Under the pieces are notes generated by a model. That model saw only the letters and a list, made by a program, of their open reading frames with translations, was not told where the DNA came from and ran no database searches. A stretch of DNA of 64,000 nucleotides. It comes from Sphaerochaeta sp. UBA5849 (lineage in GTDB: Bacteria; Spirochaetota; Spirochaetia; Sphaerochaetales; Sphaerochaetaceae). A program made the translations under genes and the position numbers. Below, in pieces: positions 7,174 to 16,298 of this stretch; the stretch's first letter is position 1, and each line of letters begins with the position of its first letter. The DNA lies in assembly GCA_002432715.1 (NCBI GenBank), contig DJGJ01000066.1:42017-106016 (forward strand), read 5' to 3'.

Positions 7174-8493
7174 ATGTCCAACGTTGCTCAACACTTGGCC
7201 CAGTATGCACTCAAATGTGCCGATATCATGATTCCCAAACCAGGTACCGACCTGACCAAATGGGCCGTCGTCGCTTGCGACCAGTATACGTCAGAACCCG
7301 AGTATTGGGAACAAGTCGCCGACTATGTCAAAGATGCTCCATCGACTCTGAACCTGATTTATCCAGAAGTCTATCTTGAGGAAGCCGATCCACAGAAACG
7401 TATCAAATCCATCAACAAGACCATGCAAGCGTATATCAAGCAAGGCATTTTCACAACCTACCCGAATTGCTTCTTCCTTGTCCATCGAACGACCGACAAC
7501 TGCCCCGGCGGCAGGTGGGGGCTCCTGGTCACCCTTGATTTGGAACACTACGACTATGCCAAAGATTCCAGAACCTTGATCAGGGCCACCGAAGGAACCA
7601 TCCTGAGCCGGATTCCCCCAAGAAAGGAAATCAGGCGCAATGCCCCTCTTGAACTGCCCCATATCATGGTATTGATCAACGACGCAAAACGCTCGGTCAT
7701 CGAACCGTTGGCGAACAAAAACGATACACTGGAAAAGGTCTACGATACCGAGCTGATGGCAAACGGCGGACACCTCAGCGCATGGAAGGTCGACCGGCAA
7801 GAGGATCTACAAGCCATAGCCCTTGCTGTTGAGGCGATGCACGCAGAGCTGGATCCTTCCAACCCCCTGCTCTTTGCCATGGGGGATGGAAACCACAGCC
7901 TCGCCACCGCCAAAAGCTGCTGGGAGGATATCAAGCAAGGGTTGAGTGAAGATGGGCGGAAAAATCATCCGGCACGATATGCACTTGTGGAATTGGAGAA
8001 CATCTTCGACCCGGGGCTTGCGTTCGAACCCATCCACCGGGTGCTTTTCAATATCTCAAGGCAGACCTTTCTTGAGGAGATTGCCAAGGTTTGTGAGTCG
8101 TATGTTGTAAGCAAGGCCTCAAGCAAGGAAGAGGTGTTGCAGCAGATCAAGGTGAATGACGGCCTGCAGAAGTTCGGGTACTGCGACGCCGAAGGTTTCT
8201 TGGTGATAGGAATGAGAGAGAGCAAAGCATCCATTGCTGCAGGTACGCTGCAATTGGTGATCGACTCCCTGCTCGCACAGAAGCTGGCAACCGTAGATTA
8301 CATCCACGGTGTGGAAGTTGCTGCCAATCTGGGCAAAAAGAAGGGCAACATCGCCCTCATCCTTCCCGATGTCTCCAAGGCAACCTTCTTCGATACCATC
8401 ATCAAGGACAATGCGCTCCCGCGCAAAACATTTTCCATGGGAGAAGCGCATGAAAAACGGTATTACATGGAAGCTCGTCGAATTCAGCCTTGA
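7174..8493 (+). CDS. DUF1015 family protein
   Basis: A 439-residue member of the DUF1015 family, whose biochemical function is not established. Typical features are IMIPKPGTD near the N-terminus, the KWAVVACDQYTSEPEYW region and the strongly conserved FAMGDGNHSLATAK, which resembles a nucleotide- or metal-handling loop. A ribosome site (AGAGG) precedes ATG 7174. The gene stands alone on its strand and its end overlaps the converging tsaC-like gene by ten bases. Confidence 0.85.
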   Translation: MSNVAQHLAQYALKCADIMIPKPGTDLTKWAVVACDQYTSEPEYWEQVADYVKDAPSTLNLIYPEVYLEEADPQKRIKSINKTMQAYIKQGIFTTYPNCFFLVHRTTDNCPGGRWGLLVTLDLEHYDYAKDSRTLIRATEGTILSRIPPRKEIRRNAPLELPHIMVLINDAKRSVIEPLANKNDTLEKVYDTELMANGGHLSAWKVDRQEDLQAIALAVEAMHAELDPSNPLLFAMGDGNHSLATAKSCWEDIKQGLSEDGRKNHPARYALVELENIFDPGLAFEPIHRVLFNISRQTFLEEIAKVCESYVVSKASSKEEVLQQIKVNDGLQKFGYCDAEGFLVIGMRESKASIAAGTLQLVIDSLLAQKLATVDYIHGVEVAANLGKKKGNIALILPDVSKATFFDTIIKDNALPRKTFSMGEAHEKRYYMEARRIQP

Positions 8494-9059
8494 GAAAGCA
8501 ACTCTGATGCGTCGTAGGCACCGCAGCGGATGAGTTCATACGGATCTTTCGTACAATCGATCAGGGTGGAGGGAGTATCCCTGCCTCTATCCGGGTCGAT
8601 GACAATCGCCTGGACTTTCTGTTTATACGTGAAAATGATATCGGTGATATTGGTAATGGCAAATCCCGCATCATTGACGCTTGTGGAGTAGATGGGAGTG
8701 CCAAGTTTGGTCAGGATGGCCTGGATGAATGCATCATCGGGAACCCGTATTGCAGTACTACCCTCTCCCTCCCTGTTTTCCAGGATGACGGTAAGTGCAC
8801 AAGGCCAGTGCTTTTTTAGCACTGGGGGCACGATGCAAAGCTGATGAGCCGATTCTAGGGTGGCGAGCACGATGAAATGGTGTTGCCCGATAGGCTTCTT
8901 CAAGGCACACAATTTCTCGTAAGTCGTTGCATATTGACCGCTCAGACCATAAATTGTATCACAGGGAAGGACCAAAAGTTGTTCTTCCCTCAATAGTTGC
9001 ACTACTTGATCCACAGTGGAATCCACCGTCTTGTATAGCAGCTGTGCTTCCTCAACCAT
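8484..9059 (-). CDS. tsaC: Sua5/YciO/YrdC-type threonylcarbamoyl-AMP synthase
   Basis: A 191-residue YrdC-fold protein, probably the enzyme making threonylcarbamoyl-AMP for the t6A37 modification of tRNAs reading ANN codons. It shows LLVLPCDTIYGLSG near the N-terminus, CALKKPIGQHHFIVLA (variant of the KxR...PL region), ALTVIL, TAIRVPD and STSVNDAG. The common KxRpxxKPL segment is altered, so a YciO-like role is possible. The start ATG 9059 overlaps the upstream gene by eight bases. Confidence 0.78.
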   Translation of the reverse strand: MVEEAQLLYKTVDSTVDQVVQLLREEQLLVLPCDTIYGLSGQYATTYEKLCALKKPIGQHHFIVLATLESAHQLCIVPPVLKKHWPCALTVILENREGEGSTAIRVPDDAFIQAILTKLGTPIYSTSVNDAGFAITNITDIIFTYKQKVQAIVIDPDRGRDTPSTLIDCTKDPYELIRCGAYDASELLSQG

Positions 9060-9504
9060 CCGACCCACGATTCTTTCTCCGTTTGCCCACAAGCAGTATA
9101 TAGCATACCGCAAGAAGAGTTGAGAATGCTAGTGCCAGTAAAAAAACAAGAGTGGTGGATAAGCCGGCAAAGGAAGGAATGGCTGCCTGCGTACCCGTCG
9201 TGGCCGGAGCAGGCAAGGATGCATCGTCCTCTTCGAGGTCGAAATAGAATACTTGCTCACCCTCGCTCTGGTACCCGTATTTGAAGGCCGCATCCTGGAT
9301 GGCATCGCGCTCGCCCATGCGATCTCGTTGGTTTTTCAAGGAATCCACCTGCAACGAAAGCAATTGTTGTGAATATCGCAGTGTCTCAATTTCCCTGCGT
9401 AGCGCCTGGTTATGCAGAAATCCACCTTCACCGAAAACTGAAAGCATCAGCGGAAAGGATAAAACCAGGCTTATAGCGAATACAAACAGGAATTTTCTTG
9501 TCAT
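9052..9504 (-). CDS. FtsB/DivIC-like septum protein with an extra C-terminal membrane segment
   Basis: A 150-residue protein. It has an N-terminal membrane segment (about residues 5-24), a coiled coil (about 33-65, LRREIETLRYSQQLLSLQVD) and the short conserved part ending KYGYQSEGEQVFYF, which resembles septum formation initiators FtsB/DivIC. After a Pro/Ala linker there is a second membrane segment (about 112-138) and a basic tail, which is not usual in that family. In this reading it would join the divisome in the inner membrane. Upstream of tsaC. Confidence 0.7.
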   Translation of the reverse strand: MTRKFLFVFAISLVLSFPLMLSVFGEGGFLHNQALRREIETLRYSQQLLSLQVDSLKNQRDRMGERDAIQDAAFKYGYQSEGEQVFYFDLEEDDASLPAPATTGTQAAIPSFAGLSTTLVFLLALAFSTLLAVCYILLVGKRRKNRGSDG

Positions 9505-9579
9505 GCCATCCTACAATCTATATAATAATTATGATACTATGGTTAGAGTATCGGTGTAAAGTTTGCGTGGAGGTTGGCG

Positions 9580-10470
9580 ATGTCTGAAAACAAACACTAT
9601 GGACGGCAAATCTTTCTAAGCTTGTTTCTTACTGTTTTTCTGTTGCTTGCAGTCCTCTATCTGGCATCCCGTTTCCTCCTGCCGCTGTACGACATCAACC
9701 AAGAGATGCTGTACGGGCTTTTGGTAAAACTATTTCCCCTGCTCATCGGGTTGGTGATGATAGAAATTGGCGTGCTGGTGGCTCATCGCAGGGATGAAGA
9801 TTATGCCGACCAGGTGGACAAACTCCCACCCAATGCCTATGACAAGCCGTTTTACAAGCTTCCCAACGACGATCCTACACATGTGCATAGTGAGCAACTC
9901 GCTTATGGACAACAGAAAGTTGAGGCGGCGCAACAACAAAGAGTACAGCCGGTTGAAATTCAGGAAGAAAAACTAGAGATGGAACCGGTCATCAAGCCGA
10001 TGGTTTCTGTTCCTCCGGTTGTTCGATATGATAAAGAACCTGAAGTCCAGAAAATCGTTGAAGTTGAGGAACCGGTAAAACCGATAGCTGAAGAGGTTGT
10101 TTACAGCACTGATTTCGACACCATTCTCTCGATGGAGCTGGAAAACTCAAAGGATATGGATTACGACCTGACATTGGTCTTGATTGAAGTCACCGAAGGG
10201 CCCGCCTCCCTCATAGCCAACAAGCTGATGATGCAAAGCGGCGAGCTGGCTTACAGCTTCTCCCTCGAAGGCGGCAAAATAGCCATGGTCCTTCCCTTCT
10301 ACAATGCCGACGAAGCGCGGTCATTCACCCTTGGCATGATTGAGAGTTGCAAGAAAGAGTTTTCAGGCTCTTCCCTGCAAATAGGGTTTGCGTCACGAAA
10401 CGGCAGGATGATCGACAGCAGCCAACTGCTTCATGAAGCGGAAGCTGCCTGCAACGTTCAGGAAGACTAA
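9580..10470 (+). CDS. Membrane protein with a degenerate GGDEF-like domain
   Basis: A 296-residue protein with two membrane segments (about residues 9-32 and 44-66), a long charged linker rich in Glu, Val and Pro, and a C-terminal domain (about 170-292). That domain reads like a GGDEF fold: YDLTLVLIEV, then GGKIAMVLP where active enzymes have GGDEF, then LQIGFASRNG and LLHEAEAA. The catalytic acidic residues are missing, so it probably does not make cyclic di-GMP. ATG 9580 was chosen over TTG 9574 because GGAGG lies seven bases before it. Confidence 0.65.
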   Translation: MSENKHYGRQIFLSLFLTVFLLLAVLYLASRFLLPLYDINQEMLYGLLVKLFPLLIGLVMIEIGVLVAHRRDEDYADQVDKLPPNAYDKPFYKLPNDDPTHVHSEQLAYGQQKVEAAQQQRVQPVEIQEEKLEMEPVIKPMVSVPPVVRYDKEPEVQKIVEVEEPVKPIAEEVVYSTDFDTILSMELENSKDMDYDLTLVLIEVTEGPASLIANKLMMQSGELAYSFSLEGGKIAMVLPFYNADEARSFTLGMIESCKKEFSGSSLQIGFASRNGRMIDSSQLLHEAEAACNVQED

Positions 10471-11390
10471 TTTTTCAACGGAATATCAAAACACATGCGG
10501 TCTTTGGTCAGAATCGTCGGGCCAAAGACTTTTTTTGCATCCTTGAGCAGGTACTTCAGTTCGCGATCGCTGTACCGAGGGCTGTAGTGCAAGAGACCCA
10601 GCTGGGTTACCTCTGCCTCCTTGGCGATTCTAGCAGCATGCTCGGCTGTCATATGCTTCTTTTCAAAGGCGGTTTCGGCCATGTCGGCTGTAAACATTCC
10701 TTCACACAGCAGCAAGTCGCTGTTTCGCACATGGTCTGCTATAGTGGGAAGATACACCGAATCGGTTACATAACTGAATTTCCGCCCTTGACGCTTCTGT
10801 CCCATCACCTGATGACTTTCAATGACGGTGCCATCGGCCAAGGTGACGGAGAGTCCTTTTTGCAATTTTCCCCACATCGGACCCATGGGAATTCCCAATT
10901 GCCGGGCAAGGTCGGGATGGAATTCGCCGGGTCGATTCTTTTCCTGCATGACATACCCCACACAAGGCTTGGTATGATGCAGATCAAAAGCGGAAACCGT
11001 AAAATCCTCGGTTTCGAGAATAACCCCACTCTCTGCAATTTTTACTATGATCTCATAATTGATGTACATATCCAGGATACGTCGATTGGCATCGATGTAC
11101 TCTTTGAGTTTTGCAGGACCGTAAATGGTCAATGGCTCGTTGCGATCGACCTGGCTGGAGAGCATCAGGATTCCTGGTAGCCCGGTGACGTGGTCTGCAT
11201 GCATGTGACTGATGAAAATGGAGTGGATTTTCTTCCATTTGAGATTCAACATCTTCAGCGAAACCTGAGTCCCTTCCCCACAGTCAAAGAGAAAGAGCTC
11301 CCCGTCCCGACGAACCATCGCGCTGGTGAGATACCTATTGGGAAGAGGCATCATGCCGCTGGTCCCCAGAACAAACACTTCAAAATTCAT
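10467..11390 (-). CDS. rnz: Ribonuclease Z
   Basis: A 307-residue metallo-beta-lactamase-fold endonuclease that trims tRNA 3' ends, needed here because the tRNA genes in the window do not encode CCA. It has FDCGEGTQVSLK, the zinc motif SHMHADH near residue 64, HHTKPCVGY and HMTAEHAARIA. ATG 11390 (MNFEVFVLG) fits family members; no ribosome site precedes it, and it lies six bases after a strong -10 element, suggesting a leaderless mRNA. Its stop interlocks with the converging gene over four bases. Confidence 0.93.
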   Translation of the reverse strand: MNFEVFVLGTSGMMPLPNRYLTSAMVRRDGELFLFDCGEGTQVSLKMLNLKWKKIHSIFISHMHADHVTGLPGILMLSSQVDRNEPLTIYGPAKLKEYIDANRRILDMYINYEIIVKIAESGVILETEDFTVSAFDLHHTKPCVGYVMQEKNRPGEFHPDLARQLGIPMGPMWGKLQKGLSVTLADGTVIESHQVMGQKRQGRKFSYVTDSVYLPTIADHVRNSDLLLCEGMFTADMAETAFEKKHMTAEHAARIAKEAEVTQLGLLHYSPRYSDRELKYLLKDAKKVFGPTILTKDRMCFDIPLKN

Positions 11391-11396
11391 GCGGTC

Positions 11397-11424
11397 AGTA
11401 TAGCTGAAAACCACACTTAGTCAA
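11397..11424 (-). promoter_or_regulatory. Promoter of rnz, giving a probable leaderless mRNA
   Basis: Minus strand TTGACT (11419-11424), 16-base spacer, TATACT (11397-11402), then six bases to the ATG. The -35 overlaps the stop codon of the upstream permease gene. Confidence 0.7.
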
Positions 11425-12589
11425 AGTGTGTACAGGCCAGGGGTTCAATTACCTTGACCATCCTGAGGCTCCAGCGAACCGAGACCATGCTTACCAAGGC
11501 CAACACCACAATGATCAATAGGATATCAAGCACAGGTATCACAATGACAAAATCCAACAGGTAATACGCAAGGGATGGAATCGATTGATCGGCAATGTAC
11601 GCAAGCACCGGCCCAAGGTTGTTTGCAAGCACCATGCCCGCCAGGGTTCCCGCACCTACCGAAATCATGGTAACCAACATGACTGTAGTAAAATACACCT
11701 TGCGGATGAAGACTTTCCTGGCACCAAGGAGGGTCAACATGGCAATCTTATGCTTGTCATCCTCGACGAGCTCCCGTGAAAGCTCACTGATGAAATAGCC
11801 GCACAGTATTGCAACGGCAACCATGACACCCAGCACCGCCTGTCGGCTGGTGTTGAGATTGGTCGCCACACTGTAGTTCTCCTCATCCCAGGATGTCACC
11901 GAATATCCTTTTGCAGCAAGTTCCTGCTTGATGATTTTCATCCGTGATTGCTCGACCAATAGCTCATAATAGGTCTCTTCCTTGCCCCCGAAGAGTCGAT
12001 GCATCAGATCGTAGTCGCAGAATACCAGGTTGCCATCCAACTCCTGGTACCCGGAATCATACAAGTTGCGGATGACGCACAGCTGCGGCCGTATGCTGCT
12101 CTGACTGACCAGCATGAGTGCCACCCGATCGTTGACCTCTACTTCCAATTCCTCTGCCAAGGTGGTGCTCAGCAGTATCTGGGGAAGATTGGTCTCTTCG
12201 CTCGTTTCTTGGGCTCCCATGGTGAGCTGGGAAAGACGCATCTCATTGAAATAATCGGAACCCACCCCCTTGAGCCGAACCATCTTATTTGCTTGGGGAC
12301 TATAGATGAGCGCATAACTCTGCGCTACCAGCTGGGTATCCAGGATCCCCTGTATCGGTTCAAGATCAAGTTCACCTGTCTCATGAACCTGCAAATGCCC
12401 GTTGCCCAACAGTGCGTACTTATCGGCAATCCCGCGACTCATGGATATGACGAAAATCTGGGCGAAAACCAAGGAAGCCACAACCAAGCTGATCAACAGG
12501 ATGTTGAACAGTATTCGTTTTTTTGCTGCCCGACTGCCTCGATAGCCCAGTTTCCTGAGCACCATGAGGCGCAAAAGGGAATGTTTCAA
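11417..12589 (-). CDS. FtsX-like ABC transporter permease (LolC/E type)
   Basis: A 390-residue permease with an N-terminal membrane segment (about 25-48), a large extracytoplasmic domain (about 50-260) and three C-terminal membrane segments, the layout of LolC/LolE and MacB permeases. The start TTG 12589 has GGAGG seven bases upstream and overlaps the ATPase stop as TTGA. With the ATPase and the second permease it forms a LolCDE-like set, so the likely job is moving lipoproteins or another envelope substrate out of the inner membrane. Confidence 0.82.
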   Translation of the reverse strand: MKHSLLRLMVLRKLGYRGSRAAKKRILFNILLISLVVASLVFAQIFVISMSRGIADKYALLGNGHLQVHETGELDLEPIQGILDTQLVAQSYALIYSPQANKMVRLKGVGSDYFNEMRLSQLTMGAQETSEETNLPQILLSTTLAEELEVEVNDRVALMLVSQSSIRPQLCVIRNLYDSGYQELDGNLVFCDYDLMHRLFGGKEETYYELLVEQSRMKIIKQELAAKGYSVTSWDEENYSVATNLNTSRQAVLGVMVAVAILCGYFISELSRELVEDDKHKIAMLTLLGARKVFIRKVYFTTVMLVTMISVGAGTLAGMVLANNLGPVLAYIADQSIPSLAYYLLDFVIVIPVLDILLIIVVLALVSMVSVRWSLRMVKVIEPLACTHFD

Positions 12590-13284
12590 GCATCCACCTC
12601 CAGCTTCTTGTCATGCAAATGGTAGACGATGTCGCAGCGGCTGGCAAACGCATTGTTGTGGGTGATCAGCATCAACGACACCTTCCGCTCGCTTACCAGG
12701 TTGAACAACAGGTCTTCGACCAACTGGGCATTGCGCTCATCAAGGGAACCGGTAGGTTCATCGGCAAAGATTACAGCCGGTTCATTCACCAAGGCCCTGG
12801 CGATGGCGACACGCTGACGCTCACCACCGGACAGTTGGTCACTGGTATGATAGAGCCGGTCTGCAAGTCCGACGGTTTGCAACAATTCCAAGGCTCGTTT
12901 CCGGGCCTGCTTTTCCGAACTGCCTGCGATCATGGCGGGAATCTGTACATTTTCCAAAGCGTTGAAATCATCAAGCAGGAGGCTGCTCTGGAAAATAAAG
13001 CCCATTCGTTTACATCGCAGCATGCTCAATTTCACATCATCAAGGGTGGAAATCTGCTGGTTCTCGAATATCACCTGACCGCTGTCGCAACCCAGCAGAC
13101 CTGCACTGATTTGCAGCAGCGTTGACTTTCCGCTTCCGCTTCTGCCGGTGATGGCGATACTGGTGGAAGATGCAAGCGAGAGAGAGACCTGCTGTAAAAT
13201 CTGGATCGGCTGGCCTCCCCTCAGCGTTGCAGGAAAGCTTTTGGAAACTTGCTTCAGGGATAACACTTCAGCTGACTTCATCAT
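12586..13284 (-). CDS. ABC transporter ATP-binding protein, LolD/MacB type
   Basis: A 232-residue ATPase. Walker A is GRSGSGKST, the Q-loop region is FIFQSSLLLDDF, the signature is LSGGERQRVAIARAL and Walker B is VIFADEPTGSLD, followed by ITHNNAF with the switch histidine. The DEPTGSLD form is typical of the LolD/MacB group that works with FtsX-like permeases, which flank it on both sides. It overlaps the upstream permease by 17 bases and the downstream one by four. Confidence 0.92.
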   Translation of the reverse strand: MMKSAEVLSLKQVSKSFPATLRGGQPIQILQQVSLSLASSTSIAITGRSGSGKSTLLQISAGLLGCDSGQVIFENQQISTLDDVKLSMLRCKRMGFIFQSSLLLDDFNALENVQIPAMIAGSSEKQARKRALELLQTVGLADRLYHTSDQLSGGERQRVAIARALVNEPAVIFADEPTGSLDERNAQLVEDLLFNLVSERKVSLMLITHNNAFASRCDIVYHLHDKKLEVDA

Positions 13285-14437
13285 GTGAAAACATCTCCAT
13301 AATGTCGGCTTTCAGGATTCTATGCGTCCCCTGGAAGGAGGCAAGCATACTGAAAACCAAGATCAAGACCACCAAAAAAACAACCTCATACGTTCTGATC
13401 TCCAGAACCAGGTGGACACCCATGGATTGGTATACGACATGGGAGAGCATCGGATAGAGGGCTATGGCCGAATAGGACAGGACAAGACCCAACACACACC
13501 CGATGAGGGTGACGAGAATGGACTGCATTACGAACAAGGCTTGGACCTTTTTCTTGGTCAACCCCATCGACCTGAGCATTGCTATCTCCCGTTGTTTGGC
13601 TAAAAGCAAACGACGGCTGCTGTTTCTGATATGGACCAAAATAACGATCACCATCAGAAAAAGCATGAGAGTCATCATCTTCTGCTCAAGCTCCATGGCA
13701 CCATACAGGGAGGCATTCACTTCCTTGTACGTGGCGACATCCTCATACCCGAGTTTCAAAACCTGCTGCTTGACTGCAAGCACGTCGTCCCGGGTGAAGA
13801 TTCCTATTCTCAGACGGGCATCGGGATTCAAGGAAAGCAGGGTATCGACATCGCAAAGAAAGGTCGCCCTGTCAAAATCATAACTGCTTGTATAGTAGAG
13901 CGAACCGATCACCATGCTTTTCTGGCTCGGTATCACGGTTGCCTGCCTGCCTTTCTTAAGCAAGGTTACCTTGACCTCATCCTTGAGGGCGTGAGTCACG
14001 CTGTTTGAATAGGATGAAGCAAGCATTCCCGGCACAAAGAGCTCGCCCCGGTAACTGTTGAGTTGGGAGAGAAACCTCCCCTCGGCTTCCATTCCCCTGA
14101 TTCTTCCCGCCACCGTCCCTCCGTTTGAAGCTTGGGTGATGACGGGAATATCGGCATAGATGAAAGCTGCATCAACGCTGCTCAAGGCTTCAATCTCTTG
14201 TGCTGCCTTTTGGGCCGCCATCTTGTCACTCGTTGCAAGATCGACCTGCAGATCGAAGGATTCAAAGGTACGAATATCATCAAATTGGTCCCGCTGCAGC
14301 GCCTGCATGAAGGCCAGAACCGCGATGATGGCAAATAAACAGAGAGCCAGACCGATGGTGATGCGGATACTGGTCCCCCGATGCTTGTTCTGCTTGGAGA
14401 AAGCATACCGGGTGCAGAGGAGAAGAAGAGTCCGCAT
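13268..14437 (-). CDS. FtsX-like ABC transporter permease (LolC/E type)
   Basis: A 389-residue permease with a membrane segment near residues 25-45, an extracytoplasmic domain and three C-terminal membrane segments with the FtsX pattern (REIAMLRSMGLTKKKVQALFV). It pairs with the permease at 11417 around one ATPase, so the exporter may be a heterodimer like LolCE. The start ATG 14437 (MRTLLLLCTRYAF) begins just after the stop of the secreted repeat protein; the longer upstream frame overlaps that gene and was not used. Confidence 0.82.
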   Translation of the reverse strand: MRTLLLLCTRYAFSKQNKHRGTSIRITIGLALCLFAIIAVLAFMQALQRDQFDDIRTFESFDLQVDLATSDKMAAQKAAQEIEALSSVDAAFIYADIPVITQASNGGTVAGRIRGMEAEGRFLSQLNSYRGELFVPGMLASSYSNSVTHALKDEVKVTLLKKGRQATVIPSQKSMVIGSLYYTSSYDFDRATFLCDVDTLLSLNPDARLRIGIFTRDDVLAVKQQVLKLGYEDVATYKEVNASLYGAMELEQKMMTLMLFLMVIVILVHIRNSSRRLLLAKQREIAMLRSMGLTKKKVQALFVMQSILVTLIGCVLGLVLSYSAIALYPMLSHVVYQSMGVHLVLEIRTYEVVFLVVLILVFSMLASFQGTHRILKADIMEMFSHDEVS

Positions 14438-14438
14438 T

Positions 14439-15401
14439 TCAATAGTAGGTGATGGAAAGGACCCGCTTCCCATCAACGGCATAGGTGACATCAGCATATC
14501 GCCTCCCCTCGGTGTAGAGAGTTTGTACGCTGCTTCCATCTTCATTGTATCGGGTGCTTTGTACCACGCGTCCCCCTGCTTCCTCAGTCGATTCGACAAG
14601 CTTTCCCTCTTCATACTTTTTGCTTGTCATCTTGCCGCCCGCTTCGATAATCCGCTCTTCTATGAGCACTCGGTTTTCATTATACCTGTATTCAACGAGA
14701 TAGGAAGGGTATTTGGAAGAAACCAATAGACCGGAAGCATCATACTGCTGGAGGATCTCTTCATCGCCCCGCTTTCGAAGGATGGAGAAAGCACCGTCCT
14801 CATACGTGGTTACCGAAAGTTTCTCCTGCTTCTGCTCGCCTATCCAATATTCTCCGATGGTCCTTCCCTTGGCAAAGGTGGTGAACAACTGCCCCCCTTC
14901 TGCATCGGAATAGGCATAGTAGGCATGGTCCTTGAACATCCCGAAGGTACGTAGATTGCTCTGGCCATCCGAAACTGTCAGAATTGTGGCAAGTGCTGCC
15001 TTGTGGTAGCCATAGAGTCTTGCCTCTTGAAGCCGTCCATCGATTACGTGTGTCGTCTGGACAAGCAGACCATCCGCGGAATACTGATAATACGTTATTG
15101 CAGATCCGCTTTGGCGGCGCACCAAGAATGCATCCTGATAGACTTCAATCAGGTCGGCTCTGCCATCGGCATACCTGGTCACCACTGTTTGTTCCTGCTC
15201 CCCGTCGAACATCTGCTTGACCCATACCAGTCCGTCCGGACCATGGAGCTGCGTCTGATTGGGAAGCTGGACCAAATAATACTGGTCATCATGCAGCCAC
15301 TCACCCCTATCTTGTCCGATGCTGTTGGATGATCGCATCGTCGCACCCAACAGGGCTGCAAGACAAAAGAACATGGTGCAGGACAACAACAGGCGTTTCA
15401 T
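14439..15401 (-). CDS. Secreted protein with YwqK/MORN-like repeats
   Basis: A 320-residue protein with a signal peptide (MKRLLLSCTMFFCLAALLGA) and a series of short beta repeats with recurring Y-x-x-D/E-G patterns, for example QYDASGLLVSSKYP, RYNENRVLIEER and RYNEDGSSVQTLY. Such repeats occur in MORN or YwqK-like proteins. No catalytic motif was seen. It sits between ftsY and the LolCDE-like genes, so it may be exported to the envelope and work with that transporter; that is inference. Start ATG 15401 immediately follows the ftsY stop. Confidence 0.65.
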   Translation of the reverse strand: MKRLLLSCTMFFCLAALLGATMRSSNSIGQDRGEWLHDDQYYLVQLPNQTQLHGPDGLVWVKQMFDGEQEQTVVTRYADGRADLIEVYQDAFLVRRQSGSAITYYQYSADGLLVQTTHVIDGRLQEARLYGYHKAALATILTVSDGQSNLRTFGMFKDHAYYAYSDAEGGQLFTTFAKGRTIGEYWIGEQKQEKLSVTTYEDGAFSILRKRGDEEILQQYDASGLLVSSKYPSYLVEYRYNENRVLIEERIIEAGGKMTSKKYEEGKLVESTEEAGGRVVQSTRYNEDGSSVQTLYTEGRRYADVTYAVDGKRVLSITYY

Positions 15402-15402
15402 G

Positions 15403-16278
15403 TTATTCGGCAAGCCCCACCAAGGTATCGAGGAACTCATCCTTGTCGAAGGGATGCATGTCCTTGTATGTCTCACCGGTGCCGACAAAGGCAATGGGAA
15501 TATTCTGTTTCTCGCCGATTTGCACCAGGGCGCCGCCTTTGGCAAGACTGTCATATTTGGTGAGAATCAAAGCATCCAACCGGACAGCCTGATTGAAGAG
15601 TTCTGCCTGGCTGATGCCATTCTGCCCGGTTGTCGAGTCGATGACCAAAAACTTTTTGTAATGAACATCATCGATTCCCCTGCCCTTTACGATTTTGTCG
15701 ATTTTCGAAAGTTCCCGCAACAGATTCTCCTTGTTGTGCATTCTCCCTGCAGTATCCACCAAAATTAGGTCCTCTCCTCTGGCTTGGGCTGAGGTGATGG
15801 CGTCAAACACCACCGAGCCTGGGTCGCTGCCGCTTTTCTGCTTGACTATCCGGCAACCAAGACGCTGTGCATGCACCTCCAGTTGATCGATCGCAGCTGC
15901 ACGGAACGTATCGGCTGCAGCGAGGAGCACCTGCTTGCCCTGCTGTTTATAATACTGGGCGAGCTTTGCAATCGACGTGGTTTTGCCGACGCCGTTGACT
16001 CCAAGGATCAAGAATACTGTCAAACTTCCTGCTTCAAGATTTGGATTGAAAACCCGGATCTTGTCTGAGAGCAAACGCTTGACCAAAAGCTGCAGATCCC
16101 TCTGTGTCTTTGGTTTCTCACTCTTGGCCAACTTGCGGACTTCGTCCGAGATATCCATTGCCAGCTTGGCTCCCAAGTCTCCCTCGATCAGAAAATCCTC
16201 AAGGTTCTCAAAGTACTGTTCATCAAAAGTATTCATCCCGAAGAGCGCTTTTAATTTCGCTCCAAATCCTTTCAGCAT
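15403..16278 (-). CDS. ftsY: Signal recognition particle receptor FtsY
   Basis: A 291-residue SRP GTPase that docks ribosome-SRP complexes at the membrane. The N domain covers about residues 1-80. The G domain has the P-loop GVNGVGKTTSIAKL, AAADTFRAAAIDQL, DTAGRMHN and LTKYDSLAKGGAL. The long acidic A domain of the E. coli protein is absent, as in many bacteria. Its partner Ffh is encoded at 52.8-54.2 kb. It lies in the long leftward run between the PEGA-like gene and the secreted repeat protein. Confidence 0.96.
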   Translation of the reverse strand: MLKGFGAKLKALFGMNTFDEQYFENLEDFLIEGDLGAKLAMDISDEVRKLAKSEKPKTQRDLQLLVKRLLSDKIRVFNPNLEAGSLTVFLILGVNGVGKTTSIAKLAQYYKQQGKQVLLAAADTFRAAAIDQLEVHAQRLGCRIVKQKSGSDPGSVVFDAITSAQARGEDLILVDTAGRMHNKENLLRELSKIDKIVKGRGIDDVHYKKFLVIDSTTGQNGISQAELFNQAVRLDALILTKYDSLAKGGALVQIGEKQNIPIAFVGTGETYKDMHPFDKDEFLDTLVGLAE

Positions 16279-16298
16279 ATATAACTCCTAAAATAATA

